NCBI GenBank assembly: GCA_035559995.1
Contig: DATMAM010000061.1
Coordinates: 12,831 to 76,830 of the forward strand
Direction: 5' to 3'
DNA from: DATMAM01 sp035559995
Lineage (GTDB): Bacteria; Desulfobacterota; Binatia; UBA9968
DNA length: 64,000 nt
Every line of letters begins with the position of its first letter. Position 1 is the stretch's first letter. Both the position numbers and the translations under genes were made by a program. The notes beneath the pieces were generated by a model. That model searched no databases. It had not been told where the DNA came from and was given only the letters and a program-made list of their open reading frames with translations. Positions 15,369-23,665 of the stretch are shown one piece after another.

Positions 15369-15983
15369 GATCACCGAGTCGAGCTTTTCCAACAATCGCT
15401 TGCGCGCGTAATGAAGCCGGCTCATGACCGTGCCTTCGGAGCAACCCAAAATCCGGCTGATGTCTTTGTAGGAAAGCCCTTCGATCGCCCTCAATACAAT
15501 GACGGCCCTGTGATCCGGAGTCAATTCGTTGATCGCCGCAAGGAGCCTTTGCTCGATCTGCTTTCGCTGCAGGTCCCGCGCCGGATCGCTTCCGAGCTTG
15601 TCCGGGTCTCCCGCCGATTCCTCGAGCGCCTGCCGCCCTTCGGCACGCTCTGTCGGACTGCGCTTTAGCTGGCGCTTGAAGTCGATCGCGATATTCACGG
15701 CGATGCGATAGACCCAAGTATAAAACGACGAGTCGCCCTTGAAGCTACCGATCTTGCGGTAAGCGCGAAAGAAGGCTTCTTGAACGATGTCGAGCGCGTC
15801 TTCACGATCGTTGACGACTCCGACAACGACGAGGAACACTTTCTGGTAATGGCGCGCGACCAGCTCTTGAAACGCCGAGACCTCACCGTGGCGGCACCTT
15901 TGTACAAGCTCCGCGTCGCTAAGCTCCACAACGGTACCTACCCTCGGCGGTTCGTTGGACGAAGCCCTGCCGAATTTATTCAT
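15366..15983 (-). CDS. ECF (RpoE-type) RNA polymerase sigma factor
   Basis: A 205-residue ECF sigma factor. Region 2 is FQELVARHYQKVFLVVVGVVND...DIVQEAFFRAYRKIGSFKGDSSFYTWVYRIAVN (core binding and -10 recognition), and region 4 is LTPDHRAVIVLRAIEGLSYKDISRILGCSEGTVMSRLHYARKRL (-35 recognition helix-turn-helix). It pairs with the zf-HC2 anti-sigma downstream. The stop codon is inside the right inverted repeat of a small inserted element, so the last residues (DSVI) may be altered from the ancestral protein. Confidence 0.95.
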   Translation of the reverse strand: MNKFGRASSNEPPRVGTVVELSDAELVQRCRHGEVSAFQELVARHYQKVFLVVVGVVNDREDALDIVQEAFFRAYRKIGSFKGDSSFYTWVYRIAVNIAIDFKRQLKRSPTERAEGRQALEESAGDPDKLGSDPARDLQRKQIEQRLLAAINELTPDHRAVIVLRAIEGLSYKDISRILGCSEGTVMSRLHYARKRLLEKLDSVI

Positions 15984-16106
15984 TCGCGGTCCGCTGGCCG
16001 TTGTCTCTCGTCTGCCGAAGGCTCCTCAGAAGCGACAAAATCTTGCACTGTTTCCACCATTGGCTTACAATCCAACACCGCGCCGTGAAACGGCGCGTCG
16101 CGCTCG

Positions 16107-17117
16107 ATGAGTGGCCGCATGCACGTCCAGTGTCCCAACTGCCGAACGACTTACAGCGTCGCCGCGCATCTGATTAGTTCCGCCGCTCCGAGCTTTCGCT
16201 GCTCGCGCTGCCGCCACGTCTTTGTTTTAGAACTTGCGCGGGCGGGCGGAAACCCGGCCGCTCAAAATGCCGCGCCCGATCCGCACGAGCGCGAGCTCAG
16301 CCTGCCTCTGTTTCGTCCCCAGCCACCGTCCTCTCAAACCGCGGCGAGCGACACGGCCGCGCGCCCGATGGCCGCTCAGACGGAATCGAGCTCCGGCAAG
16401 GCAAAGGCGCCGCGCGCGTCAACCGCCGCGCAGGGCGACAGTTGGTCGCTACCGTTTCCGCCCAAAGATCAAAGCCCCTCCGAAGGCCCGGCCGCGGGAG
16501 TCCCGGCGCGCGCGGCCGATGGCGAATTCGGCCAGACGTGGTGGTCCCGACCGGCGCAGGAGGAGCAAGATCAGCCGCCGGCCCAGCTCTCCACCGCGCC
16601 CTATCTGGGACTGTTCGCGCTCCTGCTCGCGCTCTACGGATGGCTAGCCGTAAGTCACGCGTCGAAGCCCGGCTCCGTGGAGCGGCTCCTGCGCTTTGTC
16701 CCGGGTCTCGAGTCGATTGTCTTCAAGAACAATCACCTGCGGCAGGGTCTCATCATCGAGTCGATCGCTCAGAAAACTCAGCTGATTCGGGGCAACCGCG
16801 AGGTCTTCACCATTTCAGGATCGATCGTAAACCGCAATCCCGTCAGCGTGCGCGAGATACGCATCGAAGCCTACATCTTTGATGGCGATGGAAAGGAGAT
16901 CGGTCGGCAGCAGATCGCGGTCGGCAATCCGATTTCCGCCAACCTGATTCGCGATGTCGAAGCTAAGGAAATCTCGATCCTTCAGGAGATCGGGCCGCAA
17001 AAACGCTTTGCGATCCCCCCGGACGAATCGGCGCCTTTTTTGATCGTTTTTCTGAAACCGGCAAAAGAGATCAAGAGCTTCGCCTACCGTGTGGTGTCCG
17101 TGGAGGAAGCCGCCTAA
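16107..17117 (+). CDS. MJ0042-type zinc-ribbon protein with DUF3426-like domain
   Basis: A 336-residue protein. The N-terminal zinc finger is MHVQCPNCRTTYSVAAHLI...FRCSRCRHVFVLE (two CxxC pairs). A long Pro/Ala/Ser-rich linker follows (residues ~60-155), then one membrane helix (APYLGLFALLLALYGWLAVSH) and a periplasmic beta domain (REVFTISGSIVNRNPVSVREIRIEAYIFDGDGKEIG), the DUF3426 type with FxxV-like sandwich. Function in the family is unknown; a membrane-linked sensor is plausible. It diverges from the ECF sigma gene and converges with tatA, ending 3 bases from it. Confidence 0.8.
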   Translation: MSGRMHVQCPNCRTTYSVAAHLISSAAPSFRCSRCRHVFVLELARAGGNPAAQNAAPDPHERELSLPLFRPQPPSSQTAASDTAARPMAAQTESSSGKAKAPRASTAAQGDSWSLPFPPKDQSPSEGPAAGVPARAADGEFGQTWWSRPAQEEQDQPPAQLSTAPYLGLFALLLALYGWLAVSHASKPGSVERLLRFVPGLESIVFKNNHLRQGLIIESIAQKTQLIRGNREVFTISGSIVNRNPVSVREIRIEAYIFDGDGKEIGRQQIAVGNPISANLIRDVEAKEISILQEIGPQKRFAIPPDESAPFLIVFLKPAKEIKSFAYRVVSVEEAA

Positions 17118-17119
17118 GC

Positions 17120-17320
17120 TCAAGAGGACTTGTGCTCTTTGCTTTTGTCCTCTCGGCCTCTCTCCGGCGTAACGTCGATTTCGTCCGACTCCTTGATCGA
17201 TTTGCGAAAACCGCGGATGGCTTTGCCCAGGCCTTCTCCGACTTCCGGGAGCTTGCGGCCGAACAGCAGCAGCACGATAAAGAGAATGATCAGCAGCTCC
17301 CATATTCCTAGGCCGAACAT
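17120..17320 (-). CDS. tatA: Twin-arginine translocase subunit TatA/TatE
   Basis: A 66-residue protein: one N-terminal membrane helix (IWELLIILFIVLLLFG), the FGRKLPEVGEGLGKAIRGFRKSIKE amphipathic helix and a charged tail (DKSKEHKSS). This is the TatA/E layout that forms the pore for folded Tat substrates in the inner membrane. tatBC are not adjacent. At least one likely Tat substrate (32800) is encoded in the window. Confidence 0.93.
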   Translation of the reverse strand: MFGLGIWELLIILFIVLLLFGRKLPEVGEGLGKAIRGFRKSIKESDEIDVTPERGREDKSKEHKSS

Positions 17321-17389
17321 AGGCGTTTATAATAGATGAAGTTTGAAGAGCTTTGCAACCGGGCCGAAGATCGCGGCCACGCGTGAGCC

Positions 17390-18145
17390 ATGACGTCGAA
17401 CTCCAAAAGCCTCGCGCCCTTTTTTCTGCTCTCGCTGCTCCTCCACTCCTGCCTATTTTTCGCCTGGCCGAGAACCGCGGAGATCGCCCGCCCACCCTAC
17501 CCCATTGCGGTCTCTTTTTTGCCCGCGCCCGAACCGCTGGGGCAAAAGGAAACCGTCCCGGCGAAGCGGGCCGAGACAGCGCGCCGGGCCACTTCCTCGA
17601 CCGCGACAAAACGCGCCGCTCGAGCGGACGCCAGGCCGCCGCCGCCGCAAGCCGAGATCGAAGAGCCTCTCGAAAGCATGTCCCAGCGCCCGCCCGCGGA
17701 CACCCGCGCCGCGGACTTGAGATCGCCGCGGGCGCTCCCTTCACTGCGGCAACTGCTGCCGCCGGTCACTTGGTCGCCGCCGCGCCAGGGGGCGGCCGAA
17801 GAAGCGCCGGTGCGCTTGGACACGCGCGAGCCGCGCTACGTGAGCTATTTCGAAAGCATCAAGCGCGCGATTGAAAGGGTCTGGGAGTATCCGCCGGCCG
17901 CCTTGCAAGGCGGCCTGGAAGGCAAACTCGTCCTTGAATTCAGCGTGCTCGAAGACGGCGCGCTTGTCGGACCGCGCCTGGTCCGCTCATCCGGGTTCGT
18001 GGAGCTGGACGACGAAGCGATGCGCGCGGTGCGCGCCGCTGCCCCGTTTCGGCCCATTCCCCCTTCGATCGGCCGCGCGCGCATCGATATTCTGGCAAGC
18101 TTCGAATACTACGATAACCGCCTGCAGTATCACTTCACGCCCTAG
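17390..18145 (+). CDS. TonB-like energy transducer
   Basis: A 251-residue protein with an N-terminal membrane anchor (FFLLSLLLHSCLFF), a Pro/Arg/Ala-rich periplasm-spanning linker (residues ~30-135) and a C-terminal TonB domain (SIKRAIERVWEYPPAALQGGLEGKLVLEFSVLEDGALV; DDEAMRAVRAAAPFRPIP). TonB couples the proton motive force to outer-membrane transport. ExbB/ExbD genes are not adjacent. Its 3' end overlaps the convergent gcvPB by 4 bases. Confidence 0.87.
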   Translation: MTSNSKSLAPFFLLSLLLHSCLFFAWPRTAEIARPPYPIAVSFLPAPEPLGQKETVPAKRAETARRATSSTATKRAARADARPPPPQAEIEEPLESMSQRPPADTRAADLRSPRALPSLRQLLPPVTWSPPRQGAAEEAPVRLDTREPRYVSYFESIKRAIERVWEYPPAALQGGLEGKLVLEFSVLEDGALVGPRLVRSSGFVELDDEAMRAVRAAAPFRPIPPSIGRARIDILASFEYYDNRLQYHFTP

Positions 18146-19647
18146 GCTTTCCCTTCTTGCCGCTCGTCCCCGTCGCGCCTGGGTTCCTCCCAGCGCAGGA
18201 CCGGCCGCCGCGCCGCCCGAGCTTCGTCGAGCCTCCTGACCGGCGTCGTGTAGGGCGCGTTTTTGACGAGTTCGGGATTTTCTTTCGCTTCGCGCGCGAT
18301 CGCGATCATCGCCTCGGCAAACGCGTCGAGTGTTTCCCGCGTCTCGGTTTCCGTCGGCTCGATCATGAGCGCGCCCGCAACCACCAGCGGAAAATACACC
18401 GTGGGCGGATGAAAGCCGTAGTCGAGCAAGCGCTTGGCGATATCCAGAGTATGGACGCCGTACTTCTGTTGCAGCCGATCGGTGAAGACGCATTCATGCA
18501 TGCACGGCTCGGAGTAGGCGAGGTGAAAGTGGCCTTCGAGTCTCTTCCTGAGATAGTTCGCGTTCAACAGCGCCGTCCGGCTCACGTCTTCGAGGCCATC
18601 GGCTCCCAGGCTGATAATGTACGCGTACGCGCGCACGAGAATCCCGAAGTTGCCGAAAAAAGAGCGCACCCGGCCCACCGAAAGCGGCAGATCCTCGTCC
18701 AAAGAAAAGCCGGTTTCGGTTTTCACCACGCGCGGGACGGGGAGGAACTCGGCGAGCGTCTCTTTGACCGCAACCGGCCCCGCGCCCGGTCCGCCCCCGC
18801 CGTGCGGGGTCGAGAAGGTCTTGTGCAAGTTAATGTGCAACACATCGACGCCCATGTCACCCGGCTTGGCGATTCCCATGAGCGCATTCATGTTGGCGCC
18901 GTCGAGGTAAACCAGACCGCCCTTGGCGTGCACGACCGTGGCGATTTTCTGAATGTTTTCGTCGAAGATCCCGAGCGTGTTGGGGTTGGTGATCATGAGC
19001 GCCGCGGCCTCCTCGGTCATGAGCCGCTCGAGCTCGCCCGGCTCGATCATGCCGCGCTCGTTGGAGCCGATCTGCAGGACGTCGTAACCGCACAGGGTCG
19101 AGCTGGCGGGATTCGTGCCGTGGGCGGTATCCGGCACGATCACTTTTTTCCGCGGGTTGCCTTTCTGGCTGAGGTAAGCGCGAATGATCATGAGGCCGGT
19201 CAGCTCTCCTTGCGCCCCGGCCGCCGGCTGCAGGGTCACGGCGTCCATGCCGCTGATTTCCGCCAGCATGCTCTCGAGCTCGTGCATCAACTCCAGCGCG
19301 CCCTGAATCAGTTCCGCGGGGGCAAGCGGGTGCAGTTGAGCGAACCCCGGCAAGCGCGCCACGGCTTCGTTGAGCCGGGGATTGTACTTCATCGTGCAAG
19401 AGCCGAGCGGATAAAACTGCCGTTCGATCGCGTAGTTCCGCTGCGACAGCGTCGTGTAATGGCGCATCACCTCCAGCTCCCCCACCTCGGGAAAGCCGGG
19501 GATCTCTCGCCGCAACAGTCGAGAAGGGATCTCTGCCGGCGCCTCGCGCCGTTCGGGCCAGAAAAAAGAAGTCCTTCCCGGCGATCCTCTCTCGAAGATC
19601 AAAGGCGGCTCCTGGCGCGCATCAGCGGCGGGTGAGACTTTTGACAA
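18142..19647 (-). CDS. gcvPB: Glycine dehydrogenase (decarboxylating) subunit 2, P-protein C-terminal half
   Basis: A 501-residue subunit of the two-part P-protein of the glycine cleavage system. The PLP lysine lies in HINLHKTFSTPHGGGGPGAGPV, and YLDGANMNALMG and CTMKYNPRLNE are family signatures. Length is normal for GcvPB; the tail after PVRRLDEARAARRP is charged and variable. Together with gcvPA it decarboxylates glycine and loads aminomethyl on GcvH. It overlaps gcvPA by 26 bases and closes the folD-gcvTHP operon. Confidence 0.97.
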   Translation of the reverse strand: MSKVSPAADARQEPPLIFERGSPGRTSFFWPERREAPAEIPSRLLRREIPGFPEVGELEVMRHYTTLSQRNYAIERQFYPLGSCTMKYNPRLNEAVARLPGFAQLHPLAPAELIQGALELMHELESMLAEISGMDAVTLQPAAGAQGELTGLMIIRAYLSQKGNPRKKVIVPDTAHGTNPASSTLCGYDVLQIGSNERGMIEPGELERLMTEEAAALMITNPNTLGIFDENIQKIATVVHAKGGLVYLDGANMNALMGIAKPGDMGVDVLHINLHKTFSTPHGGGGPGAGPVAVKETLAEFLPVPRVVKTETGFSLDEDLPLSVGRVRSFFGNFGILVRAYAYIISLGADGLEDVSRTALLNANYLRKRLEGHFHLAYSEPCMHECVFTDRLQQKYGVHTLDIAKRLLDYGFHPPTVYFPLVVAGALMIEPTETETRETLDAFAEAMIAIAREAKENPELVKNAPYTTPVRRLDEARAARRPVLRWEEPRRDGDERQEGKA

Positions 19648-20968
19648 GCTGCTCGATTTCCTCCCTCTCGTTCATTTCGGTTACGCAAACCAGAAGACTG
19701 TCGCGAAGCTCCGGGTACCACCTCGCCAGCGGCAGGCCGGCGATGATCTTGTCCGCCCTCAGCCGGGAAAGGCGCTGCTCGAGATCGTCCACCCGCAGCA
19801 CGAACTCGTTAAAAAACGGCCCCGCGAAGAGCCGCGTGAGACCCGCTTCGCGAACGAGCCGCGCGCAGGTCTCGTGCGCGACCGCCGCGTTGATTTCCGC
19901 CAGCCGGCGCAAGCCGCTTTTTCCCAGCGTCGCCATAAAAACGGTCGACGCCAGCCCGCACAGGTTCTGGTTGGTGCAGATGTTCGAAGTCGCTTTCTCT
20001 CTTCGGATGTGCTGCTCGCGCGTCGACAGCGTGAGCACAAACCCGCGCCGGCCCTCGCTGTCCACCGTTTCCCCGACGACCCGTCCCGGCATGCTGCGGA
20101 GAAATTTTTTTCGGCAAGCAAAAAACCCGTAGCCCGGGCCGCCCAGGCTCATCGGCACCCCCAGGCTCTGTCCCTCGCCGGCCGCGATGTCCGCGCCCCA
20201 CTCTCCCGGCGGCTTGAGCAGGCCGAGCGATAACGCCTCCGTGGTGACGGCGATCAAAAGGCTCCCGTGCCTGGAACAAAGCTCCTGAACGGGCGCGAGA
20301 TCTTCGATAACGCCGAAAAAATTCGGGTAACCGACCACGACGCAGATCGTCCGGTCGTCGACGGCGCGCGCCAGAGCTTCGGCATCGCTCGCGCCCGTCT
20401 CGTCGAAACCGGCCTCGATCAGCTCGACGCCGGGCAGATTCTTGAGATAAGTCGAAATGACCGATCGGTACTGCGGATGCAGCGCGCGCGACAGCACGAT
20501 CCGCCGCCTGCCTTGCTGGACGCGGCGCGCCATCAACACGGCTTCCGCCGCAGCGGAGGCGCCGTCGTAGAGGCCGGCGTTGGCCACCTCCATACCCGTA
20601 AGTTGGCACCACAACGTCTGAAACTCGTAAATCGCCTGCAGCGTTCCCTGGCTGACTTCCGGCTGGTAGGGCGTGTAGGAGGTGGCGAACTCGCCGCGCG
20701 AGATAATGGCGTCGACCGTGCTCGGAATGAAATGGTGATAGATGCCGGCGCCGAGAAAAAAGCTCCACTCGCCGGGCGTCGCGTTTCGCGCCGCGAGAGC
20801 GGACAGCCTCTTTTTAACTTGAACTTCGCTTAGCCCTTCCGCCAAGCGGATGCGCGCCCGCGCGCGCAATTCCTCGGGAACGTGAGCGAAGACCTCTTCA
20901 ATGGCGCTCAGGCCGATGGCATCGAGCATCTGCCTGCGGTCGGCCTCCGTGTGGGGGGTGTAGCGCAT
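19622..20968 (-). CDS. gcvPA: Glycine dehydrogenase (decarboxylating) subunit 1, P-protein N-terminal half
   Basis: A 448-residue partner of GcvPB. Conserved blocks include MRYTPHTEADRRQMLDAIG at the start, FLGAGIYHHFIPSTVDAI, TSYTPYQPEVSQGTLQAIYEFQT and GGPGYGFFACRKKFLRSMPGR. This half lacks the PLP lysine and forms the dimer with GcvPB. It starts 8 bases after gcvH and overlaps the start of gcvPB, so translation is probably coupled. Confidence 0.97.
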   Translation of the reverse strand: MRYTPHTEADRRQMLDAIGLSAIEEVFAHVPEELRARARIRLAEGLSEVQVKKRLSALAARNATPGEWSFFLGAGIYHHFIPSTVDAIISRGEFATSYTPYQPEVSQGTLQAIYEFQTLWCQLTGMEVANAGLYDGASAAAEAVLMARRVQQGRRRIVLSRALHPQYRSVISTYLKNLPGVELIEAGFDETGASDAEALARAVDDRTICVVVGYPNFFGVIEDLAPVQELCSRHGSLLIAVTTEALSLGLLKPPGEWGADIAAGEGQSLGVPMSLGGPGYGFFACRKKFLRSMPGRVVGETVDSEGRRGFVLTLSTREQHIRREKATSNICTNQNLCGLASTVFMATLGKSGLRRLAEINAAVAHETCARLVREAGLTRLFAGPFFNEFVLRVDDLEQRLSRLRADKIIAGLPLARWYPELRDSLLVCVTEMNEREEIEQLVKSLTRR

Positions 20969-20976
20969 CGGGCGGG

Positions 20977-21405
20977 TTACTCTTCCTCCTCCTCATCTTC
21001 TTCTTCCTCTTCTTCCTCTTCTTTTTGCTGTTGCACGTACTCGGCGTACTCCTCCGCGTCCATGAGATCCTTGAGCTCGTCCAAGTCGCTCATTTCGACC
21101 TTGATCATCCAACCGTCGCCGTACGGGTCTTCATTGATCGTCTCCGGCGTTTCCGGGAGAGCATCGTTAAATTCCAGCACCGTACCGCTAACGGGGGCAT
21201 AGAGATCGGAAACGGCTTTAACCGACTCGACCGCGCCGAAGGGATCATCCTTGACGATTTTCTCGCCCACTTCGGGAAGCTCGACATAGACGATGTCCCC
21301 GAGCTCCTGCTGCGCGTAATCGGTGATCCCTACCGTGGCGATGTTGTCTTCGACGAGCACCCATTCGTGTTCCTTCGTATATTTCAACCCCTCTGGAAAC
21401 TCCAT
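20977..21405 (-). CDS. gcvH: Glycine cleavage H protein with polyacidic C-terminal tail
   Basis: A 142-residue lipoyl carrier. The lipoylation site is K63 in GAVESVKAVSDLYAPVSG. AAAGGAGGG precedes the ATG. The normal H-protein fold ends near residue 124; the last 18 residues are QQQKEEEEEEEEDEEEEE, encoded by a run of GAG/GAA triplets at 20977-21030. Such a tail is not part of the family core and could arise by triplet slippage. H protein shuttles the aminomethyl group between P, T and L proteins. Confidence 0.95.
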   Translation of the reverse strand: MEFPEGLKYTKEHEWVLVEDNIATVGITDYAQQELGDIVYVELPEVGEKIVKDDPFGAVESVKAVSDLYAPVSGTVLEFNDALPETPETINEDPYGDGWMIKVEMSDLDELKDLMDAEEYAEYVQQQKEEEEEEEEDEEEEE

Positions 21406-21442
21406 CGTTCCCTCCTTTCCGTTTGACCTGCCTGCGAATGGG

Positions 21443-22573
21443 TCAGCGATGGTAGAACGGCAGCTTGACGACTCGGCCGGGGACCTTGCGTCCCCGAATC
21501 TCCACCTCGAGCGTATTATCGACAGCCGCTTCTCTGCTTTCCACGTATGCCAGAGCGATCGATTTTTTCAACGTCGGCGATCTCGTGCCGCTAGTGACGA
21601 CGCCGACGCGCCGATCGTTTTTGAAAATCGGGCAATGGCTTCGCGCGATTCCCGGTCCGGTCAACTCGAGCCCGACGAGTTTTCGCTCCACTCCCTTTTC
21701 TCGCTGCTTCAGCAGCCGCTCCCGGCCGAGAAAGGGACCCTTGTCGAACTTGACCACCCAGCTCAGCCCCGCCTCCAGAGGCGAGGTGGCGGCGTCGAGC
21801 TCGTGCCCGTAGAGAGGCAGCGCCCTTTCGAGCCGCAGCGTGTCGCGCGCGCCCAGCCCTGCCGGTACAAGACCGCGGGCCGCGCCGCTCTCAAGCAGCC
21901 GCGTCCAGAGGCTTTCCGCGCGATCGGGCTCGCAGTAAAGCTCAAATCCGTCTTCTCCGGTATAGCCGGTGCGCGCGACCAGGCAGGGTATTTCCGCCAC
22001 CGCGGCGAAACAAAAGTGAAAATGGCCGAGGGACTGAAGCGCGGCCGCGGTCAGCGGTTGCAGGAGCGATTCGGCAAGCGGCCCCTGCAGCGCCAGCTGG
22101 GCGTAGTCGGAACTCCGGTTGATCACTTCGGCGTCGCCCCCGGCATGAGCCCGCAGCCAGTCAAAATCCTTGTCGCTGTTTGCCGCGTTCACGCAGACAA
22201 GGTACCGCTCATCGGCGAGCCGATGGAACACCACGTCGTCGACGACGCCGCCGTCCTCGTTGAGCAGCAGGTTGTACTGGGCTTGGCCCGGCCGCAAGCG
22301 GGAAATGTCGTTCGCGGTCAGGCGCTGCGCGAACGCCAGCGCGCCCGGTCCGCGAATCTCGATCTCGCCCATATGACTCACGTCGAAAAGGCCGGCCTTT
22401 TGCCTGACCGCCAGATGTTCCTCGATGATACCGCGATACTGCACCGGCATCTGCCAGCCAGCGAACTCGACCATCTTCGCGCCCAGTTTCCGGTGAACAG
22501 AGTAGAGAGGAGTTTTCTTTAGCTGTTGAGCTTGCGGCTGTGCACTTCCCTCAGGCGGACTTAAATCAGGCAT
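21443..22573 (-). CDS. gcvT: Glycine cleavage system aminomethyltransferase (T protein)
   Basis: A 376-residue folate-dependent T protein: LYSVHRKLGAKMVEFAGWQMPVQY, FDVSHMGEIEIRGPGA, the conserved aspartate region ANDISRLRPGQAQYNLLLNEDGGVVDD and GYTGEDGFELY. The C-terminal barrel GVVTSGTRSPTLKKSIALAYV is present. It transfers the aminomethyl carbon to tetrahydrofolate, releasing ammonia. Its first codons overlap the end of folD by 8 bases, tying methylene-THF production directly to FolD. Confidence 0.97.
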   Translation of the reverse strand: MPDLSPPEGSAQPQAQQLKKTPLYSVHRKLGAKMVEFAGWQMPVQYRGIIEEHLAVRQKAGLFDVSHMGEIEIRGPGALAFAQRLTANDISRLRPGQAQYNLLLNEDGGVVDDVVFHRLADERYLVCVNAANSDKDFDWLRAHAGGDAEVINRSSDYAQLALQGPLAESLLQPLTAAALQSLGHFHFCFAAVAEIPCLVARTGYTGEDGFELYCEPDRAESLWTRLLESGAARGLVPAGLGARDTLRLERALPLYGHELDAATSPLEAGLSWVVKFDKGPFLGRERLLKQREKGVERKLVGLELTGPGIARSHCPIFKNDRRVGVVTSGTRSPTLKKSIALAYVESREAAVDNTLEVEIRGRKVPGRVVKLPFYHR

Positions 22574-23423
22574 CGCGTTGCAGAAATTCCTTTGCCGCGC
22601 GCAGGGTATTGTACAGCAGCATGCAGATCGTCATGGGACCGACGCCTCCCGGCACCGGCGTGATCCACGCGGCCCGCTCTTTTGCCGTTTCGAAGTCCAC
22701 ATCACCGACGAGCTTGCCCGTCGGCTGGCGGTTTACCCCGACATCGATGACGACGGCGCCGGGCTTGATCCAGTCGCCGCGGACGAGTCCGGCTTTGCCC
22801 ACGGCCGCGACCAGGATATCGGCGCGCGCCACCTCTTCTTTGAGATTGACCGTTCGCGAGTGGCACACGGTAACGGTCGCGTGCCGCGCCAGCAGCATGA
22901 GGGCGACGGGCTTGCCGACGATGTTGCTACGCCCGACCACGACCGCGTTCTTGCCTTTGGGATCGCAGCCCACGGAGTCCAACAGCCGCATGATGCCCAG
23001 CGGCGTACAGGGCTTGAACCCGTCGCTGCCCAGCAGCAACCGCCCCTGATTCACGGGATGAAAACCGTCAATGTCTTTTTGCGGCGAGACGGCGTCGAGA
23101 ATCTTTTCCGTGCGAATGTGCGCCGGAAGCGGAAGCTGCACCAAAATCCCATGAATGTCCTTGTCGCGGTTCAGCCCCTGAATGATCCCCAGCAGCTCCC
23201 GCTCGGAAACCGCCGCGGGAAGCAAATGCTCCTGGGACCGGATGCCGACTTCCCTGCAAGCCTTTTCTTTGTTTCTCACATAGAGGTGCGACGCCGGATC
23301 GTCGCCGACCAGAACGACGCCAAGTCCCGGAACGATTCCCCAGCGGCGCCGAAGACCGTCGACCTCTTCCTTGACTTGCCGCTGAACCTCTTTGGCCACG
23401 GCCCGGCCGTCAATAATGCCCAT
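22566..23423 (-). CDS. folD: Bifunctional methylene-THF dehydrogenase/methenyl-THF cyclohydrolase
   Basis: A 285-residue FolD. Visible are YVRNKEKACREVGI (catalytic Lys region), ILVQLPLPAHI, KDIDGFHPVNQGRLLLG, CTPLGIMRLL, VVGRSNIVGKPVALMLL and the C-terminal TPVPGGVGPMTICMLLYNT. It converts 5,10-methylene-THF to 10-formyl-THF in the cytoplasm, using the one-carbon units made by the glycine cleavage proteins encoded downstream. First gene of the five-gene operon, with a 242-base upstream region carrying a promoter and a foldable leader. Confidence 0.97.
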   Translation of the reverse strand: MGIIDGRAVAKEVQRQVKEEVDGLRRRWGIVPGLGVVLVGDDPASHLYVRNKEKACREVGIRSQEHLLPAAVSERELLGIIQGLNRDKDIHGILVQLPLPAHIRTEKILDAVSPQKDIDGFHPVNQGRLLLGSDGFKPCTPLGIMRLLDSVGCDPKGKNAVVVGRSNIVGKPVALMLLARHATVTVCHSRTVNLKEEVARADILVAAVGKAGLVRGDWIKPGAVVIDVGVNRQPTGKLVGDVDFETAKERAAWITPVPGGVGPMTICMLLYNTLRAAKEFLQRDA

Positions 23424-23461
23424 CGTGAATCTCGCAACGGCGAAAACTTATACGAAAGAGA

Positions 23462-23525
23462 GATCCCGTGTAAACCCTGTACCACGGGCTCCGGTCCACC
23501 GAGGTGGTTTGCTGCGGTACGGGAT
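23462..23525 (-). promoter_or_regulatory. Foldable 5' leader of the folD-gcv operon, type unassigned
   Basis: On the minus strand ATCCCGT and ACGGGAT (fwd 23519-23525 and 23462-23468) form a 7-bp closing helix. Inside are GTACC/GGTAC and a hairpin CCACC-TC-GGTGG. It ends 39 bases before the folD ATG. It does not match the glycine, THF or ZTP riboswitch motifs I know. A fortuitous fold is possible. Confidence 0.35.
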
Positions 23526-23545
23526 AAAGCGGTTTTTCCTTTTCC

Positions 23546-23573
23546 GCATAACACGCAGTTACAGGTACGTCAA
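23546..23573 (-). promoter_or_regulatory. Candidate sigma-70 promoter of folD-gcvTHPAPB
   Basis: Minus-strand -35 TTGACG (fwd 23568-23573), 16-base spacer, -10 TTATGC (fwd 23546-23551). The start point would be near 23539, giving a leader of about 115 bases that includes the hairpin structure at 23462-23525. Confidence 0.5.
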
Positions 23574-23665
23574 TCCAAAAACTCGCGCCGAGAACGCCGG
23601 CGGCAGAGCGGCGCAAAGCCGCTCGATGACTGAACGCGAGAACCGACCGAAACGAGACGGCGGCA

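Noticed and set aside
18157..19635. A ~490-codon plus-strand open frame.
   Set aside because: Antisense to gcvPB, an artefact of high G+C; the protein is His/Arg-rich with no family features.
23424..23665. Glycine, THF or ZTP riboswitch before folD-gcvT.
   Set aside because: Their consensus blocks were looked for and not found; kept only as an unassigned folded leader.
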